Notes under the pieces: generated by a model
Databases searched by the model: none
What the model was told of the DNA's origin: nothing
Seen by the model: the letters and a program-made list of their open reading frames with translations, nothing else
Program-made: the position numbers and the translations under genes
Source of the DNA: Pseudomonas fluorescens
GTDB lineage: Bacteria; Pseudomonadota; Gammaproteobacteria; Pseudomonadales; Pseudomonadaceae
Length of the DNA stretch: 64,000 nucleotides
Assembly: GCF_902498185.1 (NCBI RefSeq)
Contig: NZ_CABVIX010000009.1
Span: 124,001 to 188,000, forward strand
Direction of reading: 5' to 3'
Shown here: piece by piece, positions 44,363 through 54,526 of the stretch
Layout of the letters: every line of letters begins with the position of its first letter
Numbering within the stretch: position 1 is the stretch's first letter

Positions 44363-45970
44363 TCAGTGGCGGAAGTGGCGCATGCCGGTGAACACCATCG
44401 CGATGCCGGCTTCGTCGGCAGCTGCGATCACTTCGGCATCACGCATCGAGCCACCTGGCTGGATGACAGCAGTGATGCCCACCTTGGCAGCGTTGTCGAT
44501 GCCATCACGGAACGGGAAGAACGCATCGGACGCCATGACCGCACCCGCAACCTGCAGGCCCGCATGTTCAGCCTTGATCGCCGCGATGCGCGCCGAATTG
44601 ACGCGGCTCATCTGGCCGGCGCCGACACCGATGGTCTGGCGGTTCTTGGCGTAGACGATGGCGTTGGACTTGACGAACTTGGCCACTTTCCAGGCAAAGA
44701 TCAGGTCGTGGATCTCTTGCTCGCTCGGTGCGCGCTGTGTCACGACCTTGAGGTCTTCGGCGCGGATCATGCCGTTGTCGCGGCTCTGTACCAGCAGGCC
44801 GCCGTTGACGCGCTTGTAGTCCCAGGCAGCGGCACGTTCGGCCGACCACTCGCCGCACACCAGCAGGCGTACGTTGGCCTTGGCGGCCACCACGGCGCGG
44901 GCTTCTTCGCTGACGCTTGGGGCAATGATCACTTCGACGAACTGGCGCTCGACAATGGCCTTGGCAGTTTGCGCGTCCAGCTCGCGGTTGAACGCGATGA
45001 TGCCGCCAAACGCCGACTCGGTGTCGGTGGCGTAGGCCAGGTCGTAGGCTTTGGCGATCCCGCCCTCGTCATCCGGGCAAACGGCAACGCCGCAGGGGTT
45101 GGCATGCTTGACGATGACACAGGCCGGCTTGGTGAAGCTCTTCACGCACTCGAGCGCGGCGTCGGTGTCGGCCACGTTGTTGTATGACAGCTCCTTGCCT
45201 TGCAGCTGCCTGGCGGTGGCGATACCCACCTCGGCAGGCTTGGCTTCGACATAGAACGCCGCGCTCTGGTGCGGGTTCTCGCCGTAGCGCATTTCCTGGG
45301 CCTTGACGAACTGGCTGTTGAAGGTGCGGGGGAATTCACTGCGGCCTTCGGTTTCCAGGGTTTCGCGGGACTGGTCGATGGTGCCCATGTAGTTGGCGAT
45401 CATGCCGTCGTAGGCAGCGGTGTGCTCGAACGCCTTGAGCATCAGGTCGAAGCGCTGGGCGTAGGTCAGTCCACCGGACTTGAGGTTCTCGAGTACGCCG
45501 GCGTAGTCGCTGGCGTTGACCACGATGGCCACGTCCTTGTGGTTCTTCGCGGCCGAACGGACCATGGTCGGACCCCCGATGTCGATGTTCTCGACGGCGG
45601 TCGGCAGGTCACAGCCAGGCTTGGCGATGGTTGCCTCGAACGGGTACAGATTGACAGCGACCAGGTCGATCGGCTTGATGCCGTGCTCGCTCATGATGGC
45701 GTCGTCGGTACCGCGGCGGCCGAGGATGCCGCCATGGATCTTCGGATGCAGGGTCTTGACCCGGCCGTCCATCATTTCGGCGAAGCCGGTGTAGTCGGCC
45801 ACTTCCACCGCGGCGACCCCGTTGTCCTTGAGCAGCTTGTAGGTACCACCGGTGGACAGGATCTCGACACCGAGCTGCTGCAGCTCACGGGCGAATTCGA
45901 GGATCCCGGTCTTGTCGGAGACGCTGATCAAGGCGCGGCGGATCGGCAGGCGGGTAGTCTGGTCGGTCAT
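44363..45970 (-). CDS. purH: PurH, bifunctional AICAR transformylase / IMP cyclohydrolase
   Basis: The 535-residue enzyme starts with an IMP cyclohydrolase (MGS-like) domain ([33 protein letters not shown]) and continues with the AICAR transformylase domain, marked by [12 protein letters not shown] near residue 285 and [29 protein letters not shown] near 490. It does the last two steps of IMP synthesis. The ATG at 45970 (MTDQTTRL) is favoured over one four codons upstream. A fis terminator sits before it. Confidence 0.97.
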   Translation of the reverse strand: MTDQTTRLPIRRALISVSDKTGILEFARELQQLGVEILSTGGTYKLLKDNGVAAVEVADYTGFAEMMDGRVKTLHPKIHGGILGRRGTDDAIMSEHGIKPIDLVAVNLYPFEATIAKPGCDLPTAVENIDIGGPTMVRSAAKNHKDVAIVVNASDYAGVLENLKSGGLTYAQRFDLMLKAFEHTAAYDGMIANYMGTIDQSRETLETEGRSEFPRTFNSQFVKAQEMRYGENPHQSAAFYVEAKPAEVGIATARQLQGKELSYNNVADTDAALECVKSFTKPACVIVKHANPCGVAVCPDDEGGIAKAYDLAYATDTESAFGGIIAFNRELDAQTAKAIVERQFVEVIIAPSVSEEARAVVAAKANVRLLVCGEWSAERAAAWDYKRVNGGLLVQSRDNGMIRAEDLKVVTQRAPSEQEIHDLIFAWKVAKFVKSNAIVYAKNRQTIGVGAGQMSRVNSARIAAIKAEHAGLQVAGAVMASDAFFPFRDGIDNAAKVGITAVIQPGGSMRDAEVIAAADEAGIAMVFTGMRHFRH

Positions 45971-45999
45971 TTCAGATTCCATAACGCGGTGGAGTCAGC

Positions 46000-46035
46000 A
46001 AAAAAGGCGACCTCATCGAATGGGAGCCGCCTTTT
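46000..46035 (-). terminator. Terminator downstream of fis
   Basis: AAAAGGCG (46002-46009) pairs with CGCCTTTT (46028-46035), with a partly paired interior. The plus-strand A-run at 46000-46005 gives a T-run on the minus strand. It lies about 17 bases after the fis stop and before purH. Confidence 0.75.
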
Positions 46036-46051
46036 CTGGTTTGGGTTCTGG

Positions 46052-46372
46052 TTACAACAGATCGTACTGCTTGAGTTTCTTGCGCAGGGTGCCTCGGTTG
46101 AGCCCGAGCATCTCGCTGGCCTTGGTCTGGTTGCCCTTGACGTGGTTCATCACGCTTTCGAGCAGAGGTGCTTCGACTTCAGAGAGCACCAGGTTGTACA
46201 CGTCCGTGACGGTGGCCCCTTCGAGGTGGGCAAAATAATTGTGCAGCGCCTTTTCAACACTGCCGCGAAGGGTCTGACCCTCTTCGCTCGGCGTATTCAG
46301 GTGCTGTTTGAGGTTGACGTTGTCGCTCACGGGCGTTGTTCCACTCACTAAAGTCTCGGTCATCATCGTCAT
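46052..46372 (-). CDS. fis: Fis, nucleoid-associated DNA-binding protein
   Basis: The 106-residue protein ends in the Fis helix-turn-helix, [27 protein letters not shown], preceded by the dimer helices ([40 protein letters not shown]). Fis is a growth-phase regulator of rRNA and many other promoters. The ATG overlaps the dusB stop (ATGA), the classic dusB-fis operon, so it is expressed with dusB in fast growth. Confidence 0.97.
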   Translation of the reverse strand: MTMMTETLVSGTTPVSDNVNLKQHLNTPSEEGQTLRGSVEKALHNYFAHLEGATVTDVYNLVLSEVEAPLLESVMNHVKGNQTKASEMLGLNRGTLRKKLKQYDLL

Positions 46373-47382
46373 GCGGCCACCCCTTGTCCGTCCTCTGTCT
46401 CAAGGCTCTGTCGACGTTCGCAGAAAAACTCGCGGACGTTGGCGCACTGCGCTTGCGTATCTTCCAAAGCGTTGAACCGGGCACGGAACTCCCTGCCGCC
46501 CGGTCGTGTTGCCAGGTACCAGCCCACATGCTTGCGGGCGATACGCACACCCATCACGTCGCCATAGAAGGCGTGCAGCGCGGCAAGGTGCTCCAGCAGA
46601 ATCTGTTCAACTTCATCCAGTCCAGGCGCCGGCAATTGCTCGCCGGTACGCAGGTAGTGATCGACCTCGCGAAAGATCCACGGCCGCCCCTGGGCCGCAC
46701 GGCCGATCAGCAGGCCGTCGACGCCCGTGGCATCCAGCACGGCCCGGGCCTTTTGCGGCGAGGTGATGTCACCATTGGCAAAAACCGGAATCGATACCGC
46801 CTGCTTGATGGCAGCGATGGTGTCGTATTCGGCTTCGCCTGTGTACAAGTCAGCGCGTGTGCGGCCATGCACCGCCAGCGCCTGGATGCCGGCCTGCTCG
46901 GCAATCCTTGCCACAATCAGGCCGTTCTTGCTCGCCCGGTCCCAGCCGGTGCGTATCTTCAGGGTCACCGGGACATCCACCGCGCCGACGACGGCATGGA
47001 GGATCTCGGTAACCAGAGCTTCATCTTTCAATAAAGCAGAGCCTGCGGCCTTGTTGCACACTTTTTTCGCCGGACAGCCCATGTTGATATCGATGATCTG
47101 CGCCCCGGCTTCGACGTTGGCCCGGGCCGCCGCCGCCAGCATCTGTGCGTCACCACCGGCGATCTGGACCGAGCGCGGCTCGGGATCACCTTCGTGGATG
47201 CGGCGCAGACGCGACTTGCGGCTGTTCCAGAGGCTCATGTCGCTGGACACCATTTCGGACACCACCATGCCCGCACCCAGGCGTTGGCACAGTAGCCGGA
47301 AAGGCTGGTCCGTGACCCCGGCCATGGGCGCGAGGATCAGGTTGTTCTGCAGTGTGTAAGGGCCGATGCGTACCGCCGACAT
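46369..47382 (-). CDS. dusB: DusB, tRNA-dihydrouridine synthase B
   Basis: The 337-residue flavoenzyme begins [24 protein letters not shown] and has the catalytic cysteine in [13 protein letters not shown] near residue 103 and KIRTGWD near 143. [17 protein letters not shown] and FANGDITSP bind flavin phosphate. DusB reduces uridine in the tRNA D-loop. It is first of the dusB-fis pair. Confidence 0.96.
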   Translation of the reverse strand: MSAVRIGPYTLQNNLILAPMAGVTDQPFRLLCQRLGAGMVVSEMVSSDMSLWNSRKSRLRRIHEGDPEPRSVQIAGGDAQMLAAAARANVEAGAQIIDINMGCPAKKVCNKAAGSALLKDEALVTEILHAVVGAVDVPVTLKIRTGWDRASKNGLIVARIAEQAGIQALAVHGRTRADLYTGEAEYDTIAAIKQAVSIPVFANGDITSPQKARAVLDATGVDGLLIGRAAQGRPWIFREVDHYLRTGEQLPAPGLDEVEQILLEHLAALHAFYGDVMGVRIARKHVGWYLATRPGGREFRARFNALEDTQAQCANVREFFCERRQSLETEDGQGVAA

Positions 47383-47506
47383 AGGAATTCCCTGTTGTGG
47401 GGCCGGATCATTGGAGTTCGAAAAAGGGATGGCATGATACCCGCTCTCGGTGACCGGATAAAGATGGATTTGGATAAAATCTGAACAGCTCGGGGCTTAT
47501 TACTGA

Positions 47507-47592
47507 AAGCTTCAAGCTGCACGTTTCAAGCGGCAAGAAGAGCTGGATCGGCATGCTGCCTGGCTTTTCTTGTCGCTTGAGGCTTGAAGCTT
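47507..47592. repeat. Large two-part inverted repeat upstream of dusB
   Basis: AAGCTTCAAGC (47507-47517) pairs perfectly with GCTTGAAGCTT (47582-47592). Inside it, CAAGCGGCAAGAAGAGC (47527-47543) pairs with GCTTTTCTTGTCGCTTG (47563-47579) at 15 of 17 positions. It lies between the zinc-ribbon gene and dusB. AAGCTTCAAGC-type repeats recur between Pseudomonas genes, so this may be a dispersed element and may also end transcription of the upstream gene. Confidence 0.7.
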
Positions 47593-47602
47593 GCCACTGC
47601 CC

Positions 47603-48919
47603 TTACTCTGGAGAGCGGAAGCTCAGGCTGTAGTTGACGGCCTTCGGGCCTGGATCGAGGATGTCCAGGGCGATGTGGATCGGGGTCTGGCTGGGCATTT
47701 CGCCGCGTCCGGCGAGTTCGCCGCTGAGATACTCGGCAGGCTTGAAGCGCCGGCTGGCGATCAACTGGCCGTTGAGATCGGAAAAGCGCAGCTCGAGCGA
47801 AGGGAAGGGCTGGGCGAAGGGCGCACGATTGTAGATGATCGCGTCGACGATCAGCGCACCCTTGAAGTCCGGATGGCTGCGCACCACCAGGTTGCTGCTC
47901 TTGATCCGGGCGATGTCCACGCGGGTCGGCACCGTGCAGCCTACCGCCGGGCACAGTTGCTGAAACCACGGCCGGTACCGGTCATGACGGGCAAGTTCGT
48001 CGAAATGGAACCACAGGTACTGGAACCCCAGGAGTCCTGCCGCCAGGAGTACCAGCGCGCCCCAGACCAGCCGCTTTCGCCAGTTGGTCCTGGGTTTCTG
48101 CCAGTCGAGCTGCAGCGGGTCATCGACCAGGTCGATGAGCGGCTCCTTGCGCCCCGGGCGCTCGACATTGGCGACCAGGCCGGGCTCCAGGCGTTCCTCT
48201 GGTTCATCGAGCAGGGCGTCGTGGCCATCGCGGGCCGAAAAGTGCTCACCTGCCTCTTCGTCGTCACGGGCTGACAAGCGGTCTTGGGACCGTTCGTCGT
48301 CCGAGGGTTCGGACAGCTCGTAGGGCTCGGTAATGCGCGCGCGGTCTCGGTGGTCGACCTGGGGCTCATCATCCGCATTGAGGTCAAGGTTGCTCAGCGA
48401 GGGTTCCGTGCGATCGCCAGCTTCCTGCTCCGGCTCGTCCGCCTGCTCCACGATGAGCGGCGGGGCAGGCTCTTCGGGCAGGTCGGGTTCTGGCTGAGCG
48501 TCGCGAGCAGTGCCGAACGGTGTGTTGGCATCATCGGACTCGTCCATGTCCGGCTCGTCGCGCCGGGCATGGAGGCGTTCGTCGGCTGCCTCGGCGCGGC
48601 GGTCGCGAACGCCGCCACGACGTTCGAGCCGGGCCAGTTCCTGGTCAAGGTCGAGGTCGTCCAGCGACTGCTCTGTGCTGTCCCGGTGCTGAGGCTGCGC
48701 TTGCGGCTGCGGGTGTGAGTCCGCGCTGGGCGCAAGCACCGCTTCAGGCGCTGGTACAGCGTTCGCCGCGCCGCTCTGCTCGAGCAGCTGCTTGGCGGCA
48801 TTGAATACCTGCAGGCACGCGCCGCAGCGCACCACACCCCGCGCCAGGCTCAGCTGGTGATGCGTGACGCGAAAACTGGTCTGGCAATGGGGGCACTGGG
48901 TGACGAAACTGTCAGTCAT
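47603..48919 (-). CDS. Zinc-ribbon (MJ0042-type), DUF3426-containing membrane protein
   Basis: The 438-residue protein starts with a zinc ribbon (CPHCQTSFRV...VRCGACLQVF, four Cys within residues 9-35). A long, highly charged and probably disordered region follows (about 60-260), then a single membrane helix (LVWGALVLLAAGLLGFQYLWF, near 285) and a C-terminal DUF3426 domain with VGCTVPTRVDIARIKSSNLVVRSHPDF. The domain order is typical of the gene between prmA and dusB in pseudomonads. Function is unknown; the ribbon should face the cytoplasm. Confidence 0.88.
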   Translation of the reverse strand: MTDSFVTQCPHCQTSFRVTHHQLSLARGVVRCGACLQVFNAAKQLLEQSGAANAVPAPEAVLAPSADSHPQPQAQPQHRDSTEQSLDDLDLDQELARLERRGGVRDRRAEAADERLHARRDEPDMDESDDANTPFGTARDAQPEPDLPEEPAPPLIVEQADEPEQEAGDRTEPSLSNLDLNADDEPQVDHRDRARITEPYELSEPSDDERSQDRLSARDDEEAGEHFSARDGHDALLDEPEERLEPGLVANVERPGRKEPLIDLVDDPLQLDWQKPRTNWRKRLVWGALVLLAAGLLGFQYLWFHFDELARHDRYRPWFQQLCPAVGCTVPTRVDIARIKSSNLVVRSHPDFKGALIVDAIIYNRAPFAQPFPSLELRFSDLNGQLIASRRFKPAEYLSGELAGRGEMPSQTPIHIALDILDPGPKAVNYSLSFRSPE

Positions 48920-48945
48920 GCGGCGGTCCGGGGTTATGCAGCGAT

Positions 48946-49839
48946 TTATTCCAGGCCCGCCTGACGGCGGCGACCACTGATGCGCACCCAGCCGTCGCGC
49001 ACGACAATCGGGTCCAGTTCGAAGTTGGCAGCGTAGGCGGCAGCCACTTCCTCGCCCTGTTCGGCGAGGATGCCCGACAGCGCCAGCAGGCCGCCGGGAC
49101 GCACCAGCGTGGACAGTTGCGGCGCCAGCGAAACCAGCGGCCCGGCAAGAATGTTGGCGACCAGTACATCGGCTTGCATGGCCGGCATCTGCTCGGGCAG
49201 ATACAAGGCCAGGCGGGCTTCGGCGATACCGTTGCGACCGGCGTTGTCACGCGACGCTTCAAGCGCCTGAACATCGATGTCGGTGCCGACCGCTTCACGG
49301 GCGCCGAGCAGTAGCGAGGCGATGGCCAGGATCCCTGAGCCACAACCGAAATCCAGTACCTGGACGCCCTCGAGTTGCTGGCCGTCAAGCCATTCCAGGC
49401 ACAGCGCGGTGGTCGGATGGGTGCCAGTGCCGAAGGCCAGGCCCGGGTCGAGCAGCAGGTTGACCGCCTCGGCATCCGGTGCTTCATGCCAGCTCGGTAC
49501 GATCCACAGGCGATGGCCGAAGCGCATCGGCTTGAAGTTGTCCATCCAGCTGCGCTCCCAGTCCTGGTCCTCGATGACCTCGGCCTGGTGCTGAGGCAGT
49601 TCGGCATCGGTCAGCAGGCGCAGGTGGGCGAACACTGCGTCGGGCTCGGCATCGGCTTCGAACAGTGCCAGCAGGTGGGTATTGGACCACAGCGGGGTGG
49701 TGTTGAGGTCCGGTTCGAAGATCGGCTGGTCCTCGGCATCCATGAAAGTCACGGACACGGCGCCGACTTCGAGCAGGGCGTCTTCGTAGGTTTCGGCTTG
49801 TTCCGGGCTGATGGCCAGACGTACTTGCAGCCAGGGCAT
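48946..49839 (-). CDS. prmA: PrmA, ribosomal protein L11 methyltransferase
   Basis: The 297-residue enzyme begins [32 protein letters not shown], very like E. coli PrmA, with the AdoMet motif [20 protein letters not shown] near residue 163 and [17 protein letters not shown] near 228. [15 protein letters not shown] binds substrate. It trimethylates L11. The ATG at 49839 is chosen on this homology, over a GTG three codons upstream. It lies downstream of accC beyond a terminator. Confidence 0.96.
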   Translation of the reverse strand: MPWLQVRLAISPEQAETYEDALLEVGAVSVTFMDAEDQPIFEPDLNTTPLWSNTHLLALFEADAEPDAVFAHLRLLTDAELPQHQAEVIEDQDWERSWMDNFKPMRFGHRLWIVPSWHEAPDAEAVNLLLDPGLAFGTGTHPTTALCLEWLDGQQLEGVQVLDFGCGSGILAIASLLLGAREAVGTDIDVQALEASRDNAGRNGIAEARLALYLPEQMPAMQADVLVANILAGPLVSLAPQLSTLVRPGGLLALSGILAEQGEEVAAAYAANFELDPIVVRDGWVRISGRRRQAGLE

Positions 49840-49968
49840 GGCGGGCACCTTTGATAAATCGTGGGGGGGCAGCTCGAGGCTGCACGTAGCCCGGCAGTTT
49901 ACTGCAGCGGCGCGGCCGTGTCGCGACCCCTGTGGAGACGCCGGCGGTGCTGATGGCTCGGTCAGGGC

Positions 49969-50000
49969 AAAAAAAAACCCGGCACCAGGCCGGGTTTTTT
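49969..50000. terminator. Bidirectional terminator between accC and prmA
   Basis: CCCGGC (49978-49983) and GCCGGG (49989-49994) form a stem with five-base loop, flanked by nine A (49969-49977) and six T (49995-50000). On the minus strand it terminates accBC, 17 bases past its stop. Confidence 0.93.
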
Positions 50001-50016
50001 CAGGCTTGCACCAGAA

Positions 50017-51372
50017 TCACTCCTGGTTGGCCAGCTTGTGCTCGAGATAGTGAATATTCACGCCACCCTTGCAGAAACCTTCATCACGCACCAGGTCGCG
50101 GTGCAGCGGGATGTTGGTCTTGATCCCGTCGACGATGATCTCGTCCAGGGCATTGCGCATGCGCGCCATGGCCTCGTCACGATCCTTGCCGTAGGTGATC
50201 AGCTTGCCGATCAGCGAGTCATAGTTCGGTGGAACCGCATAACCGCTGTAAAGGTGCGAATCAACCCGTACGCCGTTGCCGCCCGGGGCATGGAAGTGCT
50301 TCACCGTGCCTGGGCTCGGGATGAACTTGCGCGGGTCTTCGGCGTTGATCCGGCACTCCAGCGAGTGACCACGGATCACCACGTCTTCCTGGCGGAACGA
50401 CAGCTTGTTGCCAGCGGCGATGCTGAGCATCTCCTTGACGATGTCGATGCCGGTGACCATCTCGGATACCGGGTGCTCCACCTGGACACGGGTGTTCATT
50501 TCGATGAAGTAGAAGCTGCCGTTCTCGTAGAGGAACTCGAACGTGCCCGCACCGCGGTAACCGATTTCGATGCACGCATCGACGCAACGCTTGAAGACTT
50601 CCTGGCGGGCCTTCTCATCGATGCCCGGCGCCGGCGCTTCTTCCAGTACCTTCTGGTGGCGGCGCTGCAGCGAGCAGTCGCGGTCACCCAGGTGAATGGC
50701 ATTGCCCTGTCCGTCGGACAGCACCTGGACTTCCACGTGGCGAGGATTGGTCAGGAACTTCTCGAGGTAGACCATCGGGTTGCCAAACGCAGCACCGGCC
50801 TCGGTGCGGGTCAGCTTGGCCGAGGAGATCAGGTCTTCTTCCTTGTGCACTACGCGCATGCCGCGACCACCACCGCCACCAGCGGCCTTGATGATCACCG
50901 GGTAGCCAACCTTGCGGGCGATGGCCAGCGCGGTCTCTTCGTCTTCAGGCAGTGGGCCGTCGGATCCCGGTACGGTCGGCACGCCGGTCTTGATCATTGC
51001 GTCCTTGGCCGAAACCTTGTCGCCCATCAGGCGAATGGTGTCAGCCTTGGGGCCAATGAAGGCGAAACCTGATTTTTCCACCTGCTCGGCGAAGTCGGCG
51101 TTTTCCGCCAGGAAGCCATAGCCAGGGTGGATCGCGGTGGCGCCTGTCACTTCGGCAGCGGCAATGATCGCCGGGATGTGCAGGTAGGAATCCTTGGATG
51201 CCGCAGGGCCGATGCAAACCGACTCGTCTGCCAGGCCCAGGTGCATCAGTTCGCGGTCAGCCGTGGAGTGCACGGCGACGGTCTTGATGCCGAGCTCTTT
51301 GCAGGCACGCAGGATCCGCAGGGCAATTTCCCCACGGTTGGCAATCAGGACTTTTTCCAGCTTCGCAGACAT
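50017..51372 (-). CDS. accC: AccC, biotin carboxylase subunit of acetyl-CoA carboxylase
   Basis: The 451-residue ATP-grasp enzyme has [22 protein letters not shown] near the start, the glycine loop [11 protein letters not shown] near 159, [30 protein letters not shown], and [18 protein letters not shown] with the catalytic Glu and Arg. It carboxylates biotin on AccB for malonyl-CoA synthesis. The ATG at 51372 lies 17 bp after accB. A seven-codon upstream extension is not favoured. Confidence 0.98.
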   Translation of the reverse strand: MSAKLEKVLIANRGEIALRILRACKELGIKTVAVHSTADRELMHLGLADESVCIGPAASKDSYLHIPAIIAAAEVTGATAIHPGYGFLAENADFAEQVEKSGFAFIGPKADTIRLMGDKVSAKDAMIKTGVPTVPGSDGPLPEDEETALAIARKVGYPVIIKAAGGGGGRGMRVVHKEEDLISSAKLTRTEAGAAFGNPMVYLEKFLTNPRHVEVQVLSDGQGNAIHLGDRDCSLQRRHQKVLEEAPAPGIDEKARQEVFKRCVDACIEIGYRGAGTFEFLYENGSFYFIEMNTRVQVEHPVSEMVTGIDIVKEMLSIAAGNKLSFRQEDVVIRGHSLECRINAEDPRKFIPSPGTVKHFHAPGGNGVRVDSHLYSGYAVPPNYDSLIGKLITYGKDRDEAMARMRNALDEIIVDGIKTNIPLHRDLVRDEGFCKGGVNIHYLEHKLANQE

Positions 51373-51389
51373 CGAAGGTTCTCCCTGGG

Positions 51390-51845
51390 TCAAACGATGG
51401 TGAACAGCGGCTGGTCGAACTCAACCGGCTGACCGTCTTCTACCAGGATGGACTCGATCACGCCGCTGGCCTCGACTTCGATGTGGTTCATCATCTTCAT
51501 CGCTTCGACGATGCAAAGGGTGTCGCCCTTCTTCACGGTCTGGCCGACTTCAGCGAAGTTCGGCGAGGCTGGCGAAGGCTTGCGGTAGAAGGTACCGACC
51601 ATTGGCGAGCGGACCACGGTACCGTTCAGCTTTGGCGCGGCCGGGGCTGCATCGGCGACCGGAGCGGCGACAGGGGCTGCAGCGACCGGAGCGGCCATCG
51701 GCGCCGGGGCAAAGTATTGCTGCGCGGCAGGAGTCTTGCTGTGACGGCTGATACGTACCGACTCTTCGCCTTCCTTGATTTCCAGCTCGTCGATGCCAGA
51801 TTCTTCCAGCAGTTCGATCAGTTTCTTGACTTTACGGATATCCAT
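51390..51845 (-). CDS. accB: AccB, biotin carboxyl carrier protein
   Basis: The 151-residue protein has a short N-terminal helix, an Ala/Pro-rich flexible linker (about 38-72) and a C-terminal biotinyl domain with the target Lys117 in [10 protein letters not shown]. The [15 protein letters not shown] thumb region (near 81) is typical of bacterial AccB. It carries biotin between AccC and the AccAD transferase. It forms an operon with accC. Confidence 0.98.
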   Translation of the reverse strand: MDIRKVKKLIELLEESGIDELEIKEGEESVRISRHSKTPAAQQYFAPAPMAAPVAAAPVAAPVADAAPAAPKLNGTVVRSPMVGTFYRKPSPASPNFAEVGQTVKKGDTLCIVEAMKMMNHIEVEASGVIESILVEDGQPVEFDQPLFTIV

Positions 51846-51943
51846 TAATCATCAACTCCCAAGGTTCGGGTCAAAGGCGTAATTGAAAACGTAGTGAAAA
51901 ACGTTTCTTGTGAGCCCGGCCATGTTGGGCCGTGGTCTCGTCA

Positions 51944-52396
51944 TCAGGGCTTCACGTTGGCAGCCAGGTGTTCCAGGGCGGACTCCAGGGCCAGCCGGTA
52001 ACCGCTGGCGCCCAGCCCGCAAATCACCCCTACCGCGACATCGGAGAAGTAGGAGTGATGGCGAAAAGGTTCACGCTTGTGCACGTTCGACAGATGCACT
52101 TCGATGAATGGGATGCTCACCGCCAGCAACGCGTCACGTAATGCGACGCTGGTGTGAGTAAAAGCCGCCGGATTGATCAGGATGAAGTCGACGCCTTCGT
52201 TGCGCGCGGCGTGAATGCGGTCGATCAACTCGTACTCGGCGTTGCTTTGCAGATACTGCAGATGGTGACCGGCAGCCCGGGCGCGCTGTTCCAGGTCCTG
52301 GTTGATCTGGGGCAGGGTCACGGCGCCATAGACACCAGGCTCGCGAGTACCCAGCAGGTTCAGATTGGGGCCGTGCAGGACCAGTAGCGTTGCCAT
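51944..52396 (-). CDS. aroQ: AroQ, type II 3-dehydroquinate dehydratase
   Basis: The 150-residue enzyme begins [24 protein letters not shown], with catalytic Tyr23 and the Arg of TRE. It has [14 protein letters not shown] and [19 protein letters not shown] near 75-90, and the histidine loop [18 protein letters not shown]. It is the third step of the shikimate pathway. It lies about 100 bp upstream of accB in the same direction, as in many proteobacteria, and may share transcription with it. Confidence 0.97.
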   Translation of the reverse strand: MATLLVLHGPNLNLLGTREPGVYGAVTLPQINQDLEQRARAAGHHLQYLQSNAEYELIDRIHAARNEGVDFILINPAAFTHTSVALRDALLAVSIPFIEVHLSNVHKREPFRHHSYFSDVAVGVICGLGASGYRLALESALEHLAANVKP

Positions 52397-52571
52397 CTGC
52401 GGATTCCTTGGATTTTAAAGGGCAAGTGAACTAGCGCGGCGACTATGCCCCAAGCCGCCGCGAGTGTCCAGTTCCCTGCAGTAGTCAGCACGATTCCCGA
52501 TATTCACGCAAAGTATGTGACTGCCTCTTGAGGTTTGGTCACTGTTGTAGTGAATCTGCAGCCTCGGGAAG

Positions 52572-54347
52572 TTATAGACCCAGATTTGCACGCACGCGCG
52601 ACAGATGTTCGGCGAATTCCTCGGCGTTGACCTCGCCCACTACCCTATCGGCGCGCTGTTCGCCGCCGTTTTTCGCGAAGAACAGCAGCGCGGGCGGACC
52701 GAAGAGTTGATAACGGTCGAGCAAGGCGCGTTGTTCGGCGTTGCTTTCGGTGATGTCGAAACGCAGCAGCCGAAGGCCATTCAGCTTCGAGGTGACTTGG
52801 GGAGCCTGCAGCACCTCGCGTTCGATCACCTTGCAGCTGATGCACCAGTCGGCATACCAGTCCAGTACCACGGGCTGACCGGCCGCCTTGGCATCGGCCA
52901 GGGCCGCGTCGAGCGCGGCGGGGGTAGAAACGGTCTGCCAGTCGTCGGCTGTCTTGCTGGAGGAGGTACCTGAGGCGCTGGCGAGGCTGGCCTGGGGCAG
53001 CGGACGCAGTGGGTCTCCCTGACCGCTGAGGGCGCCATACCAGCAGGCCAGGCCGTAGCTTAGCAGTGCCAGGCCGAGCAGCTGCGCGAGGCGTTGGCGC
53101 GGCGTCTTGACGATGAATTCCAGGGCACCCAGAAACAGCGCGACCCCCGCAGCCAGCAGGCCAGTCAGCAGCAGGATCACCGGCCCAGGCAGCACCCGGC
53201 TGAGCAGCACGATGGCCAGGGCCAGCAGCAGTACGCCAATGGCGTTCTTGACGGTCTCCATCCACGGGCCGCTCTTTGGCAGCCAGGCGGCGCCTCCCGT
53301 GGCGACCAGCAACAAGGGTGCGCCCATCCCCAGTCCCAGGGCGAACAGCTTGAGCGCACCGCCCACTGCATCGCCGCTGGCACTGATGTACAGCAAGGCT
53401 CCAGCCAGCGGTGCCGATACGCAGGGCGATACCAGCAGGCTGGAAAGCACCCCCAGCACCGCCGCGCCCAGCAGCGAGCCGCCTTTGGTCCTCCCGGCCA
53501 CCCGGTCCAGGCGGCTGCTCAGCGCCTGCGGCAGCTTGAGTTCGAACAGGCCGAACATCGCCAGGGCGAACAGCACGAAAAACAGCGAGAACGGCACCAG
53601 CACCCAGGCCGATTGCAAACGTGCCTGCAGGTTGAGCCCGGCACCGAACACGCCCATCAGCGCGCCTAGCACGGCAAAGCAGGCGGCCATCGGCAGCACG
53701 TAGGCTAGCGACAGACTCAGGCCGCGCCAGCCGCCGACCTGGCCGCGCAGCACCACGCCGGTGAGAATCGGCAGCATCGGCAGCACGCAGGGGGTGAAGG
53801 TCAAGCCCAGGCCCGCCAGGAAAAACAGCAGCAGCGATTGCCAGGTCCAACCGGCCGTGGCAGGGGTAGCTGCCCCGCCCAGGCCATCGATGCTCAGCCT
53901 CTGGGTCTCGGGTGGATAGCACAGGCCCTTGTCAGCGCATCCCTGGTAAGTGACCAGCAGGGTAAACCCACGTTGTTCGGCGGCCGGGCGGGGCAGCTCG
54001 ATATCGAGGATGCCGTGATAGACCTCGACATCGCCAAAGAACTCATCGTGCTTGGCCTCGCCTGGGGGGATTTGCGCCGTGCCCAGGGCGATGTCGGTCG
54101 GCTCGCTGCGGAACTGGAAACGGTGGCGGTAGAGGTAGTAGCCGTCGGCGGCGACGAAGCGCAGCTTGACTGTCTGGGCACTGCTTTCGACCACGCTCAG
54201 CTTGAAGGCTTCACGTACCGGAAGAAAGTCGGCGCTGTTGTTCAGCGACGCGGCGCCCAGGGTGGCGCTGGGGCGGTTGTCCAGCAGGCCGGAGGCCATG
54301 GCAGGGGTGGCCACAAGCAGGAACAGCAGGAAAAACAGGCGGCGCAT
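52572..54347 (-). CDS. dsbD: DsbD, thiol:disulfide interchange protein
   Basis: The 591-residue protein has a signal peptide (MRRLFFLLFLLVATPAMASG), an N-terminal periplasmic domain with the CADKGLC cysteine pair, a membrane domain of about eight helices with TPCVLPMLPIL and SPCVSAPLAGALL cysteines, and a C-terminal thioredoxin domain with CISC at residues 502-505. It passes electrons from cytoplasmic thioredoxin to periplasmic isomerases and cytochrome c maturation. The ATG at 54347 gives the signal peptide; an upstream open stretch does not. It is monocistronic. Confidence 0.95.
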   Translation of the reverse strand: MRRLFFLLFLLVATPAMASGLLDNRPSATLGAASLNNSADFLPVREAFKLSVVESSAQTVKLRFVAADGYYLYRHRFQFRSEPTDIALGTAQIPPGEAKHDEFFGDVEVYHGILDIELPRPAAEQRGFTLLVTYQGCADKGLCYPPETQRLSIDGLGGAATPATAGWTWQSLLLFFLAGLGLTFTPCVLPMLPILTGVVLRGQVGGWRGLSLSLAYVLPMAACFAVLGALMGVFGAGLNLQARLQSAWVLVPFSLFFVLFALAMFGLFELKLPQALSSRLDRVAGRTKGGSLLGAAVLGVLSSLLVSPCVSAPLAGALLYISASGDAVGGALKLFALGLGMGAPLLLVATGGAAWLPKSGPWMETVKNAIGVLLLALAIVLLSRVLPGPVILLLTGLLAAGVALFLGALEFIVKTPRQRLAQLLGLALLSYGLACWYGALSGQGDPLRPLPQASLASASGTSSSKTADDWQTVSTPAALDAALADAKAAGQPVVLDWYADWCISCKVIEREVLQAPQVTSKLNGLRLLRFDITESNAEQRALLDRYQLFGPPALLFFAKNGGEQRADRVVGEVNAEEFAEHLSRVRANLGL

Positions 54348-54526
54348 GGCGGTCTCGCAGGGTAAAACGTGCGGGCATGATAGCGGAGTTGCACTTGAAT
54401 GGGGCCGCATCGCTTATTCCCATCCCCACGCTTGCTTTATAGTACCTTGATGCCGCTTGCCGCGGCACCCTCGCCGACGACTGCGGTCCAAGCTCCTGAA
54501 CCGACGTGACTCACAAGGACAATGCC

